64,000 nt of DNA, from the NCBI GenBank assembly GCA_023974075.1, contig CM043789.1:36532161-36596160 (forward strand), read 5' to 3'. The position numbers and the translations under genes were made by a program. Under the pieces are notes generated by a model. The model was given only the letters and a program-made list of their open reading frames with translations, made no database searches and was not told where the DNA came from. Origin of the DNA: Chaenocephalus aceratus. Taxonomy: Eukaryota > Chordata > Actinopteri > Perciformes > Channichthyidae. Positions 21,878 to 60,078 of the stretch are shown here, in pieces (the first letter of the stretch is position 1; each line of letters starts with the position of its first letter).

Positions 21878-24667
21878 CATCCTGATCTCACCAGAATGCG
21901 TGACTCCACCACGACTCCTTAACACCGCATTGCGTGGTGGAGTCACGCATTCTGCTACATTTACGTGTCGGCACCACGCAAAAAACCCCAATGTAAAGTG
22001 AATGAGGCTCTTTTGTCGTGGTGCACACACGCATTTCTACAACGTCCCGCAGTGAGCTTTTATTCTATAAAACGTTTTTAAAATCTACTTTATAGCTTGT
22101 AGTAACTCACGGGAGGCTTCTTTTATTTTATTTGTATTCATATTAAAAAAAAAATTCCGTCAGAATGTAAAATTACATTAGTTACGAATTTTTGTTCTCA
22201 AAAAACAGTGCATTGTGTGTAATACAACTGTGATTTTTATTAAATTAGTTAGTTTTTAAGGAAGGCCAGAGCTTCAGCTGTGTCAAATACAGTAGATTGT
22301 TCCCTTTAGTTAACGTTATTTAAAAGATAATGATCATGTCCCCTTTATTGTATTACGAGCGTCCATTCCCATTGGATAATGGAGAATTTTACACCCGGAA
22401 GTAAGTATTCTCCTTACTGTCGATTGATTTTACAGTGATATCTGAACTACTCATCAACTCAAAAACACCAGATTATCCTTGTTGATTACACAACATTGAT
22501 TGGTTTAAATTGTGTGCAATGCTTTTGTATTTTTCCCCTTCGATTCGGAGAAACGAATATTTTTTCAGAGTTTTTGGATGGCAGAAGACACTACACTACC
22601 CAGAATCCTCAGCTATCGTTTGGGACTACACCATGTGCTTAGCTTGACAAACCTCGTGATCAGTCCTCAAGCTCTGTGATTGGATGTTGGAGTGGCAGAT
22701 TTTCTAAGGTTTATTGACATATCATATACACAACTACGGTGTAGTTATGCAATGAATGCAAAACTTGGGTCACAGGTTCCTCAACAGTGCATTACAAGAC
22801 ATCTATCAATATGTGTGTACCTCCACCATTAAACTGTCATATTCTGCACATGTATTATTCTATCTAACATCTTATAAGAGTATAATACATATGTACAATA
22901 TCGGTTAAAATAAGTGCTTCAACATAGTTAACATTGCAGGAAAGTTGATTGTCAAGTTCCAAAACAAACCATGCAATATATTAGACGTTAAGTACTTTGT
23001 CAGGCTTAATATGTATCTGTAGATAGATACCCCCAAAGCTTTTGTTCTTATTTAAAAGAAGACCTTAGCCTAAAGTATTCTTTAATGTTTAAATAAAGCC
23101 TTATTAGTTTGTCTGTTTTGCACATCCTCCTATCAGGCACTAAACTGTTTTATTGTAGATATTATTTACAGTATCTTCTTGATATTTTCTATTCTATATT
23201 TATATCATTGACCTTCTACTTTCCCACTATGTTGTATGTACTCTTAATATTTAAATGTTTTCATCAAATATAACACATTCAAAAGTGCTTTACAAAAATG
23301 AAAGACATTAAGAAAAAGGCATTTTAAACAGTCATTAAAAAGCAACATAATCTACCTGCATTGCAATTACTCCAAACGTGTAATAACGTGCTTTAACCAG
23401 TAGGTGGTTTGGGTTAAAAAGCTGTCAAGTTTACAGTGTTAACAAAATAAAATATACTGCTGTTTTTGGTTTAGTTTACGACGGATATATTTTGTTATTG
23501 TTTTGATATTTGTAACACAAAAGCGATGGAAAAACCCCACAGCAACACAGAAAAGATGGTTTTAACATGACCCAGCGGTCTCGTAGTTAATAAAAAACAA
23601 TAATATCAAAACAGATTATTACTACTAACTTTATTGTGAAATTAAAACAGAACGGTAAAAGAATAGTTTCCGGTCTATTCTGATGCCCGATCTCTGTAGA
23701 TAAATAAAGAACTACGACAGATGTGTAATATTTAATGCAGCCAAACCATTTATTACAATGCATTCATGTGATGACTTTCAAAGAGTAAAGCAAGCACTGC
23801 TGAATAAAGTATGATTTTATCTTTTACGAAACCTTTTTTTTATATATGGAATGCAGTTGGAGGTCAACCAATCACAGAGCTTGAGGACTGATCACGGGGT
23901 TTGTCAAGCTAAGCACATGGTGTAGTCCCAAACGATAGCTGAGGATTCTGGGTAGTGTAGTGTCTTCTGCCATCCAAAAACTCCGAAAAAATATTCGTTT
24001 CTCCGAATCGAAGGGGAAAAATACAAAAGCATTGTTCACAATTCAAACCAATCAATGTTGTGTAATTAACAAGGATAATCTGGTGTTTTTGAGTTGATGA
24101 GTAGTTCAGATATCACTGTAAAATCAATCGACAGTAAGGAGAATACTTACTTCCGGGTGTAAAATTCTCCGTTATCCAATGGGAATGGACGCTCGTAATA
24201 CAATAAAGGGGACATGATCATTATCTTTTAAATAACGTTAACTAAAGGGAACAATCTATTTGACACAGCTGAAGCTCTGGCCTTCCTTAAAAACGAACTA
24301 ATTTAATAACAATCCCAGTTGTATTACACACAATGCACTGTTTTTTGAGAACAAAAATTCGTAACTAATGTAATTTTACATTCTGACGGAAAAAAAAAAT
24401 TAATATGAATACAAATAAAATAAAAGAAGCCTCCCATGAGTTACTACAATGTATATAGTAGATTTTTAAAACGTTTTATAGTATAAAAGCTCACTGCAGG
24501 ACGTTGTAGAAATGCGTGTGTGCACCACGACAAAAGAGCCTCATTCACTTTACATTGGGTTTTTTTGCGTGGTGCCGACAGGTAAATGTAGCAGAATGCG
24601 TGACTCCACCACGCAATGTGGTGTTCAGGAGTCGTGGTGGATTCACGCATTCTGGTGGGACAGGTTG
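21878..24667. mobile_element. DNA transposon B with ~0.8-kb inverted arms, 2.79 kb
   Basis: The left end CATCCTGATCTCACCAGAATG and the reverse complement of the right end CAACCTGTCCCACCAGAATG match. The perfect 8-bp duplication GTTCATAT flanks it (21870-21877 and 24668-24675). The inverted arms run about 21878-22700 and 23850-24667 and are nearly identical. Each begins with a hairpin: a perfect 22-bp stem at 21892-21913/21933-21954 and the same stem with one mismatch at 24592-24613/24633-24654. The core (about 22700-23850) matches transposon A (10440-11515) in reverse. The TIR start also resembles that of A, so they are probably related. Confidence 0.88.
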
Positions 24668-25129
24668 GTTCATATGTGTGTAATCTTATAGCTTCAGTGG
24701 GCAACATTTAATCTGTTACTTCTGGCGCATGTCCGCACAAAATACCATGAATACAATAGGGATATTGTATGGAAATATATATTGCTGGAGACGGATAGCT
24801 GCTGTTGACATTATCAGTGCATTCAGCTCTTGAATTTGTTTGCATGTTGTAGCATAAAGGCAGGGGAAATTACATTTACACACAGATATGAAATGCTTAC
24901 ATTGGCCATTTAAATCCTCCTTTTGCAAACACGACTACACCACAGTAGTGTACACAGAGACATAAAGAGTATATAGGTTCTCTTAATACAAATGGCACAA
25001 TAGTGGCAGTTAATATGCATGTATGTATCCTGTGCTGTTCCAAGCACACACACACGTGCACACCGCAGGCCTCCTCTTTATCAGCCCTGCTCACATTGGC
25101 ACCGACACATGCATTGCCAAGACTGCCAG

Positions 25130-25390
25130 GCCGCGGCCATGCTAATGCAGCCCGTTAGTCTAACAAAAGCTCAGGTCAATGGAGCCTCCAGTGGCTAATT
25201 GCTTCAGAGAGATAAGTGAGTTTGACGACGCAGCAAAGAAGGGCTCAGCGAGAGGAAGCAGCGAGGGAGGAGATGTTAATGAGTCCCCCGCTCACTCCAC
25301 CGTCAATATCGGCCCGTCGCAGGCCTGCCGCAAAATGAATATTAAAGGCACTTTTGATTGTTTGCCGGGTTTTTTTGTTTGGTTTCATTG
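25130..25390. promoter_or_regulatory. possible conserved non-coding element
   Basis: The open frame here (25179-25391) has no domain. The sequence has GTGGCTAATTGCTTCAGAG, AGATGTTAATGAG and AAAATGAATATTAAAGGC, typical of vertebrate developmental enhancers. It lies about 5 kb downstream of the tafa4-like stop codon. Confidence 0.25.
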
Positions 25391-26510
25391 AATTTGAATG
25401 GGCTGTGTTGTGGTGTTTTTGTCACATATTCTATGCTGGGTAAGAGAGTGGAGCTAATGCAATTAATCCCCACATCACCTGACTGCTAACCAGCCAATAA
25501 TTTCACATGACCACATTGCACTAATCCAACACGCTGCACCAGAATACTGAGTGAAGAAGGCCACTGTGTAGACTACTCGATTGAGATGAGTGATGATAAA
25601 AGTCCTCGTTGAAATTATATGGGGTTTTAATCGTGTATTTTTGAGAGCTTTTGAGCACAGATTTTTAGTAATTGTGTCACAGTTATTGCGCTAAATAGAT
25701 GTTGATCTGGAGAAGGAAAGATTTTTGGCTTGAGTTGATTTGTTCTTTCTGAAGTGACAGTGACATGCCCATGCATGCAGCTGCTGCGACCCGGCACTGT
25801 TAACACCGATCAGATCGTCTTCATTAGCTAATCTCCCTCTGATCCATTATATCAATGTCAGTTTCAGACAGCAGGAGGTGGAGCCCGTTTCCTCTGGCAT
25901 AACGCTCTCTTTTCCTCCAGCTGACTCAAGTTGTCACACATCTTCCCCCCTCTGACAGAGTCACTTCATCTGAAGATTACCATTCTCACTGAACATGAAT
26001 CCTGAACTCATATTTCCCGGATATGGCTGGAGGCTAATACAAATTGGACTTGACAAAAGATGATGCATAAGCAAAGACAATGATGTTTCATCCCTTTATT
26101 TCTTCCTCTCTAGGTACCCATTGTGTGAATTGCCGACGAGGATGGACTATTGGAGGCGTTTGGTTTGACGATTGCAAGTGGCCTCTCAGGAGCCACCCAG
26201 ACTTCACGCATAAACAAAGACACTTAAAATACTCTTCACACGCTCCATCTCTCTCAAACAGTATACCTCTCTATTTTGGGTTTTTCTTTAAGGTATCAGC
26301 GTTCTTCTGTTTCCTTTCTCTCAGAAACTGCCAATCCTCTGAGCATCTTTTTCTGCAGTCATGTCCTTCGCTGTTTATTTGCCTCTGTGGGTCCTGGCCT
26401 CTGGGGGACCACCAGTTGCTTACCCGTGGAGATGAAAGCAACCAGTCTCCATGGGACATTTGGGAGGTTAGACCCCCACCGACATATTAAAGACACATCC
26501 ACTTACTTCG

Positions 26511-26580
26511 AGTTAAAAAGCAAGGGGAATGTGTCTGTAAACGGTCGTGCTTACAGATACATTCTCCTTGCTTTTTAACT
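26511..26580 (+). other. 30-bp near-perfect hairpin with 10-nt loop
   Basis: The arms 26511-26540 and 26551-26580 are complementary over 30 bp. The two differences from a perfect palindrome become G-U pairs in a plus-strand RNA, so that RNA would pair along its whole length; a minus-strand RNA would have two mismatches. The loop is ACGGTCGTGC. It could be a tiny palindromic MITE or a small-RNA precursor; the sequence alone does not decide. Confidence 0.8.
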
Positions 26581-26705
26581 GTAAATATACTACTTACGTA
26601 CTAGTACTAAATACTTTAAATATACTAAATACTTTAAATATAGCCTACTGTAAATATACTACTTACTTACTAGTACTAAATACTTTATAAATATACTTGT
26701 ATATT
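26579..26705. repeat. ~69-bp AT-rich tandem duplication
   Basis: The block CTGTAAATATACTACTTAC and following AGTACTAAATACTTTA occurs at about 26579 and again at about 26647. An internal AATACTTTAAATATACTA repeat sits within the first copy. Confidence 0.8.
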
Positions 26706-28266
26706 TATGTCCTCATTTCTGAAGCCAGCTCGTAACAATAATCTTAAATGTGGATTTAGTGTTGTTGTTTTTTTTTTACAAAGAACGTATCTATAGACCC
26801 ATGGATAGACTCTGGATATGGATGTGCCTGTCACATTTCCATGCTATGTAACAACTCATTAAAGGTGAATATGGTAATATAAAATCCCTCCAAGATACCT
26901 TGGGGCCTCATAGCCGGTTCAGTTGTCTCCCTTCTCGTAAATTGGCAAAAAACGACCGAGGAGTGTGTGTCTGTTGTGCTGCAGGGGTGGCCAGACTGCA
27001 GCAGCTGTAAATATATGTACGATGCACTTTGCAGATTCTCTTGTTAAATAGCGGTGACCCGAGACGAGCTGTGAATCTGTCTGAGGCGAGTCCTCTCCGT
27101 CCGAGGGTGGAGCTGCAGCGTCAAACCCCAGCCACCAGGGAGCAGCGCGGCGCAAATTATCCTCAAATATTGATTCTGCTGCAGAGAGTCGAATGGGGGA
27201 GGGGGGGGGGGGACAAGGCGCCAGACTCATCTACAGAACACCAAACCTCTGGGGTAAAGAGAAAGAGATGGAAAGAGAGAGGAAGAAAGGCGAGGGAGGA
27301 GGCAGAGAGAGGGAGGAAAGGAAACAGAGCCCTCTATGGTTTAATGCTGCACAGCTCCGAAGACATCTTGCCTTTCTCTGCTGATTCCTATTATCCCTTA
27401 TTAGTCGAGGTGTGGGTGGATGGGAGGTTTATTGTCGATGTAGGTGTGTTTGCAGCAGAACGTCATCCTCTAAATGGACTGTTGTTGTTGCCGAGACACT
27501 GCTAAAGGAAACAGGGCATTGTGGTGTGACTGGCCTAACTGCAGTACTGCACCGTAGGCCTAAAAATATTCCGTGTCAGTGGTCCCGGGAGGAGCCCAGT
27601 GCTATCCAGGCCTCTCAGTAATGAGAGAGTGGAGCTGCCTGGTACTAGCCCTGCTGTCCCCCCGCTCCCTCTGGCTCTGAGCTCAGCACTGGAGCTCCCA
27701 CAGATTTATCATAGCTCACAAAGCAGCATGTTTGAAAGCAGAGGCTCTCACTCACCGAGGAGAAGCCCACCGACGGGCTAACCTCTGGGCACACTGACCC
27801 TATAACACATTCACATATCAGAGAGGCAGTTCAAGAATCACTTGCAATTCGATGTGTGTCTACGGGAGAAAAATGGATTTTGGAAAGTGCAAAACGAAGC
27901 CCATTGGTTCCAACAGATAAAATGACAAATATTTTAACTGGGCCATCTAATATATGATATGCAATATGGCAGAAAGGAAAGCGATGGGCAAAAGGGAGAA
28001 CGATTCAAAGACAGGCGTGTGTGAGAGAGAGAATGGACGGAGATAATTGAGAGATGGAAGGGTGTTGTTTAGGGCGCTATGCTATTGTACTCAGTGCAGT
28101 AATGATCCAGCCCTGTGGAGGAAAAAAAACATGTTTGCAAAGGGTTGAACCGCCATTATCGACGGCAATTATTTCAGTATATCTCACTGAAGCATTGATG
28201 TGGAGGGAGGTCCAGGTCCAATCAATGGGCAATGTGCACACAAAAACATAAAATAAAGATAGTTTA

Positions 28267-29446
28267 AAAACCTATTAAGCCCCAAGGTCCCCCTCGGCGG
28301 GTCCTTTTTTTTTTTTCACGACACTGTGTCTCAGGGGATCTTAATATTTAAGAACCTATTAATGTGTTATACCAGATTAACGGGAATAATCTCAGCTAAC
28401 TGACGATACAAACCATTTTTACCAAAACAAAACACAAGTCTCATAAGTAGCATCTAAATGACCCCTGAGCGAAAAATGCTAACGCACTTTGGCACAGAAC
28501 TCAAGATAAAAGATACCCTTATTACTTATCGTAGCTGCACATACAAGATATCCCATTAAAGCTGAGGTTCCACAGATTATTTAGGTATATATATCATCAC
28601 TGTGATATATATACGGAGTTCGGAGTGATCCGAACTCTTGACAAGGGAAGCAAACACAGACATCACAACACGTACCTTTACGTAGCTTTTACGGGAGATC
28701 GTCTCACCGTAGCTGTCAATCTGATCAAAAGACTTGTTCAATGGCATTAAAACGAGACAAAATGCCGCTGAATTGGTTAATCCATAGGTTGATAATGTTT
28801 CTGTGTCATAATTCTTTTATTTATAATCCATAATTCCTTTTTTATGTAAAAATCGGAGAGTAAAAGTTAGCTGCTAATGGTAGTCACCAGAGTTATCGCA
28901 GCTTCCGGTCTTGGCTATGCGGCAGTCTCCCACACACACATGACCAAATAAGGAGTATGTGGGAGTTCCCCTCGATTCCATTGGCTCTGACGGTTAGAAA
29001 GAGATGTCAATCAGCTAAATCGAGCAAGGCGGGCCAGAGATAGGTGAAATCCACCCAAATGACCCCAGAAGTGGGGTTTTGTTTGCTAAATCTCTCTAAA
29101 AAGGTCAAATTTCACTTGTTTTTGCATCAATCTTGATACAGGGTACTTATTGTATGTTGTAGTTTGGATTCCTAAAGCTTTTAGTCTACCATAAGTAATT
29201 TTTTTGTTGTTGGACGGACACAATCATTTAAAAATGTTTACTGTGTTCAATCTGAATTTACTTTAAAATAAAAACATCTATATTGATTCTGACACTTCTA
29301 CATCCAACTCACAGGTGTAACCCTGCTTTGAGAAAAAAGATTATTAATGTACCCCTTTTAGAAGAGAAGATATGGTCATTTGTTCTGGGAATGTCATTTT
29401 CGAGCCTGAGACCTGAAAAACAGGCTCGGGGCTTAACAGGTTAAAA
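28267..29446. mobile_element. TTAA/piggyBac-like non-autonomous element
   Basis: The left end AACCTATTAAGCCCC and the right end (reverse complement AACCTGTTAAGCCCC) are inverted repeats with one mismatch. The right side is preceded in that orientation by TTAA-like sequence, while the left has lost a clean TTAA. A short hairpin (CGAGCCTG/CAGGCTCG) lies just inside the right terminus. No transposase is coded. Confidence 0.6.
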
Positions 29447-30514
29447 AGACCCCTATTCAGACCTTTGTTGTGTATTTAAGAACCTGCACTTTTGGGAGAA
29501 AGAAAGCACTCCTAACAAAGAGAAATAACAACATAAAGACAACTCGTCCTTCTTGTTTCAACATTTTATGGGCCTCCTTTTTAACAGTTAACATAAGAGA
29601 TGTCACAGACTGAATATAATAGATCAAAGATATATAACTTTGAAGGCGGAGCTTGGAAATGCTTCTGGGCAAAAGTGAGACGGATGAATCACGCTTTCCT
29701 AGTTCATATTGTACCAAGCTGCATGTAAATGAGGCTCCATAGTCGCAGCCATTTTTAACCAATAACTACTCAGGAATAATGGGGCAAGATATATTTATCT
29801 ACTTCAACTGTCCTTCAATTTCATGTGACATCCACAGCAAAAGATGGGAGATATCTAGAAAAACAAAACATTCCCAAATGGTTTTCAACTAGCAAATATC
29901 TTACATGAATTTTTAATATGTTGTTATGATCCTACACTGCAATTCCTAATTAGAACTGCAAAACGACTCCCGCAAAACAGTCTTTATGGTAGTCACTTGA
30001 CCCACAAGAGCAATTTGATGCTAATTTGCTATCTGCTAGTTATGAGCTGCTATCTCTCTAATTTCTCCCAAATCATCTCCACTGTCTCCAGTAAAAGACA
30101 TTAGCAACACATCTGGAGTGTATCCAGCAGCACTCAGAGCACAGCTTTCACTTCTCATGTCTCACTCATCCATAAATGCTTTGTTGAAATATATACTTTG
30201 AAAAGCTTTATCGCCCTTTTTTTATCAGTCCACATTTTGTCCATTACTGGAAAATAAGAGTCCATTTGTGTCCAGATGTACCCTGGGCGTCCATGATTGT
30301 AGTCCATTGGTCTCGACAAGCAGCATACTGCTGTGTGTGGCTCCATGTGTACATTGTTTGTGATGAGTACATGTTATCCCATTGTTATGTGATGGATGGT
30401 CTGACGGTTGTCCTTTCCTTGATATGTTCCCCATCGTACAGTAAATGTGTGTGAGTCATCCATCCTTTCCACATGGAGAGTTTCAGGTTTCCTCGTGGCT
30501 CTGCGGCTCTCTTG
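29447..30514 (-). other. probable 3' UTR and downstream flank of tafa4-like gene
   Basis: This directly follows the TAG stop on the minus strand and has no repeat or coding signal. Minus-strand ATTAAA occurs near 29910, but I cannot tell which signal, if any, is used for polyadenylation. Confidence 0.35.
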
Positions 30515-55597
<25,083 letters not shown>

Positions 55598-56036
55598 CTG
55601 GGAGAGGGAGAGGGGCAAAGAAGGGAGAAGAAGAGGAAGAGGTAAGTGAGACCGAACCCCTTGGTGGGAAAACAAAGAGAAGAAGCCAAGAGGCAGAAGA
55701 GCAGTAACAACAAATATTGCTTTTCAAACAAAGGAAAGGCGAGCTGGCAAAGGGCACAGGAGACCATGATACAGAGAAATGTATTCTTTCAACATATAAT
55801 GTGGGTATAACTCACTAGCAGTACCACTACAGTATGCTACAAGCATTGGTATGCCTATTAGTATCACAATAGCATTTTCTCCTGGCAGCAGATCATTACT
55901 AAACAGTTGACTTTATGGTACATGACTATTAACAAAGTAACATGAAGCTGGTTATTTTGTGTCATTTATCATCCCATACATAATTGTCTTTATGAAGAAA
56001 ATCATCATCACTTTCGTATAGCCTAATGATACTTCC

Positions 56037-56658
56037 TTAACCCTCCTATTGTCTTCGTTCCCCCCCCCCCCCCCCCCCCCTTACTTCGGTGTTCGCGGTC
56101 AAATTTAACCGGTCCTGTTTTAACTGCTATTACATTAACACAAAAACCATTCATCATCACCAAATTTCATTTAACACCCTTTCAAACTGTAAATATTGTA
56201 TCAGACTACTGGTGTACATGAAAAACTGCAGTAAATAACAAAGAATAGACACTGAACATGTATTGCGTGTGCCAGGTGTGATCCATGTGGGGGATGGGCA
56301 CATAAGAGCGGGAAATGTATCAAATGTTTCTGTGTGTGAGTGCCAGGTGTGATTCACATGGGGGGATGGGCACATAAGGGGGGGGAACACACATCCAGAG
56401 TATTTGTGTGTGTGTTTTATCTGATCTGGATGGTTGCTAATTCCTTTTCTTTATGGCGGTCATTTTTGACCACCATGGGTGTTACAAGGTTGACTAAATC
56501 ATCCAAAATGCAATGAACGTGGTGATCGGCCATTGTATGTGTTCACACTGTGAAGGATATCATGAAGCCTTAATGCAATCGAATGTCAAACTAAAAAGTT
56601 ATGATTGATGAAAGTGGTAAATCGGTCAGATTTGACCCGAAGACAACAGGAGGTTTAA
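56037..56658. mobile_element. TTAA-flanked MITE with poly-C run, 622 bp
   Basis: The left TTAACCCTCCTATTGTCTTCG and the right end (reverse complement TTAAACCTCCTGTTGTCTTCG) are inverted repeats beginning with TTAA. Next to them lie GGTCAAATTTAACC and GGTCAGATTTGACC. A 21-base C run (56060-56080) follows the left TIR. A 71-bp direct duplication (starting 56271 and 56342) occupies the middle. Confidence 0.8.
56271..56395. repeat. 71-bp tandem duplication
   Basis: GCCAGGTGTGATCCATGTGG at 56271 recurs as GCCAGGTGTGATTCACATGG at 56342; both continue into GATGGGCACATAAG. It lies within the TTAA MITE. Confidence 0.85.
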
Positions 56659-56857
56659 ACTGCCTTGTTTATCCAATTGTCCAAAACCAAGAGAAATTAT
56701 TGCTAGAATATAATAAATGATCAATTAATGTTGAAACTGTATTGCTGTTTGGACATTGTTATTGCAGAAATTACTAGTTGATAAGAAGATATAGTTGATT
56801 AATGATTAATCATTTACATAATTTTTCAAGCAGCAATGTTGGTTTGACATCCTTAAG

Positions 56858-57151
56858 TAAGGCAAGGCAAGTTTATTTATATAGCACTTTTCAACGCAAG
56901 GCAATTCAAAGTGCTTTACAAAAAAGGAAAGACATTAAGCATTAAAAAAGAAAAGCTAATAAAATAAACATTAAAAGAAAAAGTACATGGATAAAAGTTA
57001 CAGTGCAGTCTGAGATGTGAATAGTTAAATTAAAAGCAGCGACAAAAAGAAAAGTCCTCAGTCTGGATTTAAAAGTAGTCAGAGTTGCAGCGGACCTGCA
57101 GGTTTCTGGGAGTTTGTTCCAGATATTTGGAGCATAATAACTGAACGCTGA
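56858..57151 (-). mobile_element. 5'-truncated LINE copy, same family as 36105-36830
   Basis: On the minus strand it codes the last ~40 residues (FSYYAPNIWNKLPETCRSAA to the stop). It then has the same 3' UTR and the AAATAAACTTGCCTTGCCTT tail as the 36.8-kb copy. It begins abruptly at about 57151. Confidence 0.85.
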
Positions 57152-57584
57152 AGTATGCATTTATATATATTTTTTTTTTTAATCAAACTTGTCTTCCAGA
57201 AAACTGAGCGTTTTAACTCATTTCTGACATGGAATAGACTAAACCCTCAATTGTTTGATAAACACGACTTAGTGATTATTAGATAATATACACTGAGGTT
57301 TCTCAAGCCTTCATGTAATCTGTGCAGGATGACTTCTCACCTGTTGGTTATCTCTCTTCCACTAAGTAGCTCCTCTATGGACAGGATCTACAGGCCATGG
57401 TAGCATTCAGTCACACATCAGCCCTCTTCCTCCTCTTCCTCCTCCTGCCTCTCCTCTTCCTCGGCTCAAACAGAAGAAGCCCCTGGAGAGAGAAGGTACA
57501 AAGACACTCGGTCAGAGAGGCCAGTCTGCCCTGCGGTTCCACAGCGGCCTCCGATGGCCTTGTATGAAGGTCTACACACCATCA

Positions 57585-57585
<1 letters not shown>

Positions 57586-57652
<67 letters not shown>

Positions 57653-57690
57653 ACACACACACAACACACACACACACACACACACACACA
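57586..57690. repeat. (CA)n microsatellite
   Basis: CA tract with minor interruptions (ATAC and AACA). Confidence 0.97.
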
Positions 57691-57780
57691 GGGTAGAGAT
57701 GTTAAGGCCTATAGATAGATAGATCCATTGTTCACAATAGGTTCACCTACCCCAGGCTGAATATGATCCCACTCTAGATC

Positions 57781-57851
57781 ATACACACACCAAACACAAA
57801 ACACACACGCACACAAACACACACACGCACTCACCCTCATACTCTGTCATG

Positions 57852-57898
<47 letters not shown>

Positions 57899-57914
57899 AC
57901 CCCCCCCCCCACCA

Positions 57915-57990
<76 letters not shown>
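57781..57990. repeat. compound CA-rich microsatellite with poly-C
   Basis: Two CA tracts separated by a C-rich stretch near 57897-57911. Confidence 0.95.
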
Positions 57991-57991
<1 letters not shown>

Positions 57992-57993
57992 GG

Positions 57994-58124
57994 GAGACAA
58001 ACTAAAGTGTAGATAACCAAATAAAACTCAAATTGATTGCAAACTGGGTGAAAAAGACGGACATAGCTTAAACATTCACCGGCAGCAAAGGAGATGGTCG
58101 TAAACACAAGTTGACATTACACAA

Positions 58125-58155
<31 letters not shown>

Positions 58156-58290
58156 CACACACACACACAGTACATTTGCACAATGTTTGCAAGGTAAATT
58201 CAAACAATGTCGGAGGACAGCAGGAGAGACTCTCCCTAATTACAGCCGAGTGACAGCTTCTGATGTGTGGGCTTTATACACACACACACA

Positions 58291-58331
<41 letters not shown>

Positions 58332-58466
58332 CACAGAGAGACAAACTAAAGTGTAGATAACCAAATAAAAACTCAAATTGATTGCAAACTGGGTGTAAAA
58401 GACGGACATAGCTTAAACATTCACCGGCAGCAAAGGAGATGGTCGTAAACACAAGTTGACATTACA

Positions 58467-58509
<43 letters not shown>

Positions 58510-58611
58510 CATTTGCACAATGTTTGCAAGGTAAATTCAAACAATGTCGGAGGACAGCAGGAGAGACTCTCCCTAATTACAGCCGAGTGACAGCTTCTGA
58601 TGTGTGGGCTT

Positions 58612-58668
<57 letters not shown>
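57994..58668. repeat. 344-bp tandem duplication with embedded (CA)n
   Basis: The unit starting GAGACAAACTAAAGTGTAG occurs at 57994 and again at 58338. Both copies run through ATTCACCGGCAGCAAAGG, a CA tract, ACATTTGCACAATGTTTGC and GATGTGTGGGCTTTATA into another CA tract. The non-CA parts are nearly identical, so the duplication is recent; the CA tracts differ in length. Confidence 0.95.
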
Positions 58669-59526
58669 TCCCATTTATCCCAGTGTCAACACAGCTCTCT
58701 TTACAAAGGGACTAATTCTGCATTCTAAATGAAAGACAACAGATTCACATTAATAACAAAAATGCGCTCCTTTTTCAAACCTTCATTATTCATCATGACT
58801 CATTGCTATGCAGCTCAGTCCACTGCTGCGCTCAGAACTTCTGCTCCATCCAAGCCTGATGTTACCTCCGCTGAGCCATCAGTGTGGTGCCACTGCCCCC
58901 TGGTGGGGAACACACCGACAGCAACCAGCCAGAGACCGAGCCAGAGAGGAACAGTATACCTCAGTCTACACATAAGTGAGCAGGGCAGTGGAGGTGAGTG
59001 TAGTGGTAGGTTTGTCACTATTAACAAAGATATATCCCCTGACTGACACAGGTCAAAGAGTTAGATATTATGAGAATACAAGTGAGATAATGAGAGTCGA
59101 AAAGTAACTATTGAGAATAAAACAATTACGATTTTTAGAGGCAGTGAGAATGCATGTGAACAATTTAAACACATGCTGGATAATATGATATGAAAGGTTG
59201 CACAGACACACAGAAAGTAATGGATGGAATTAATTGTGTTCTCTAATTGCCTCTCAGCATATGAAGTAAAACTCATTGATATAAACAATATATTAACAGT
59301 TCAAATTGCGATTATGTATTTGTTTAAGTGTAGCGTAACTGTGTTAATGGATGTGCGTTTCATTCCAGTACAGTATGTGACAGTATGCAAGGTGCATGTG
59401 CTGTGTGTGAGATTAGATGCTGCATGGCAGCACTGGAGCACATTTCTTATTCTCTTTTTAAAGACTGGGCCATGGCATGCATTTTTATCAGCTTTGTTCT
59501 CTGATACACTCATTAAAAGAGCACAA

Positions 59527-59717
<191 letters not shown>

Positions 59718-60029
59718 TCTCCAGATGCAGCTCGGTCTCATCAGGACTTCAGGGACAAAGCATCCCATCAGTCGCATCGCTAGGTGTAACACGCACACAG
59801 ATTGCGGTCTTATAACATAGTGATAAACAGGTAGAAACATAAAAGAACAATCTGTGCTGATGTGCACGAGGAAACAATCTAACACATTTCCAAACAAAAC
59901 ATTCACGTTAAAAAAAAGTGTCATGTGTCCCTGGGGGCATTTTTGTTCAAGGCAGCAGAGGTGTGTGTGGGGGGCTCAGCTGTTTATCACGGCTGCGAAG
60001 AGTTGTTGAATTTGGCAACGGTAAGGACA

Positions 60030-60078
60030 CACACGCAACACGCACGCACACGCACACACACACACACACACACACCAC
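60030..60078. repeat. CA-rich microsatellite
   Basis: ACACGC-type units followed by pure CA. Confidence 0.9.

Larger units (their letters stand above)
24676..28266. other. downstream flank, no gene seen
   Basis: No frame shows a domain. Features of note are possible conserved non-coding DNA at 25130-25390, a strong hairpin at 26511-26580 followed by a ~69-bp AT-rich tandem duplication, and purine-rich sequence at 27190-27330. Confidence 0.5.

Noticed and set aside
26080..26490. 136-residue plus-strand open frame
   Set aside because: No domain, and biased Phe/Ser/Cys composition typical of random translation; it stops shortly before the hairpin.
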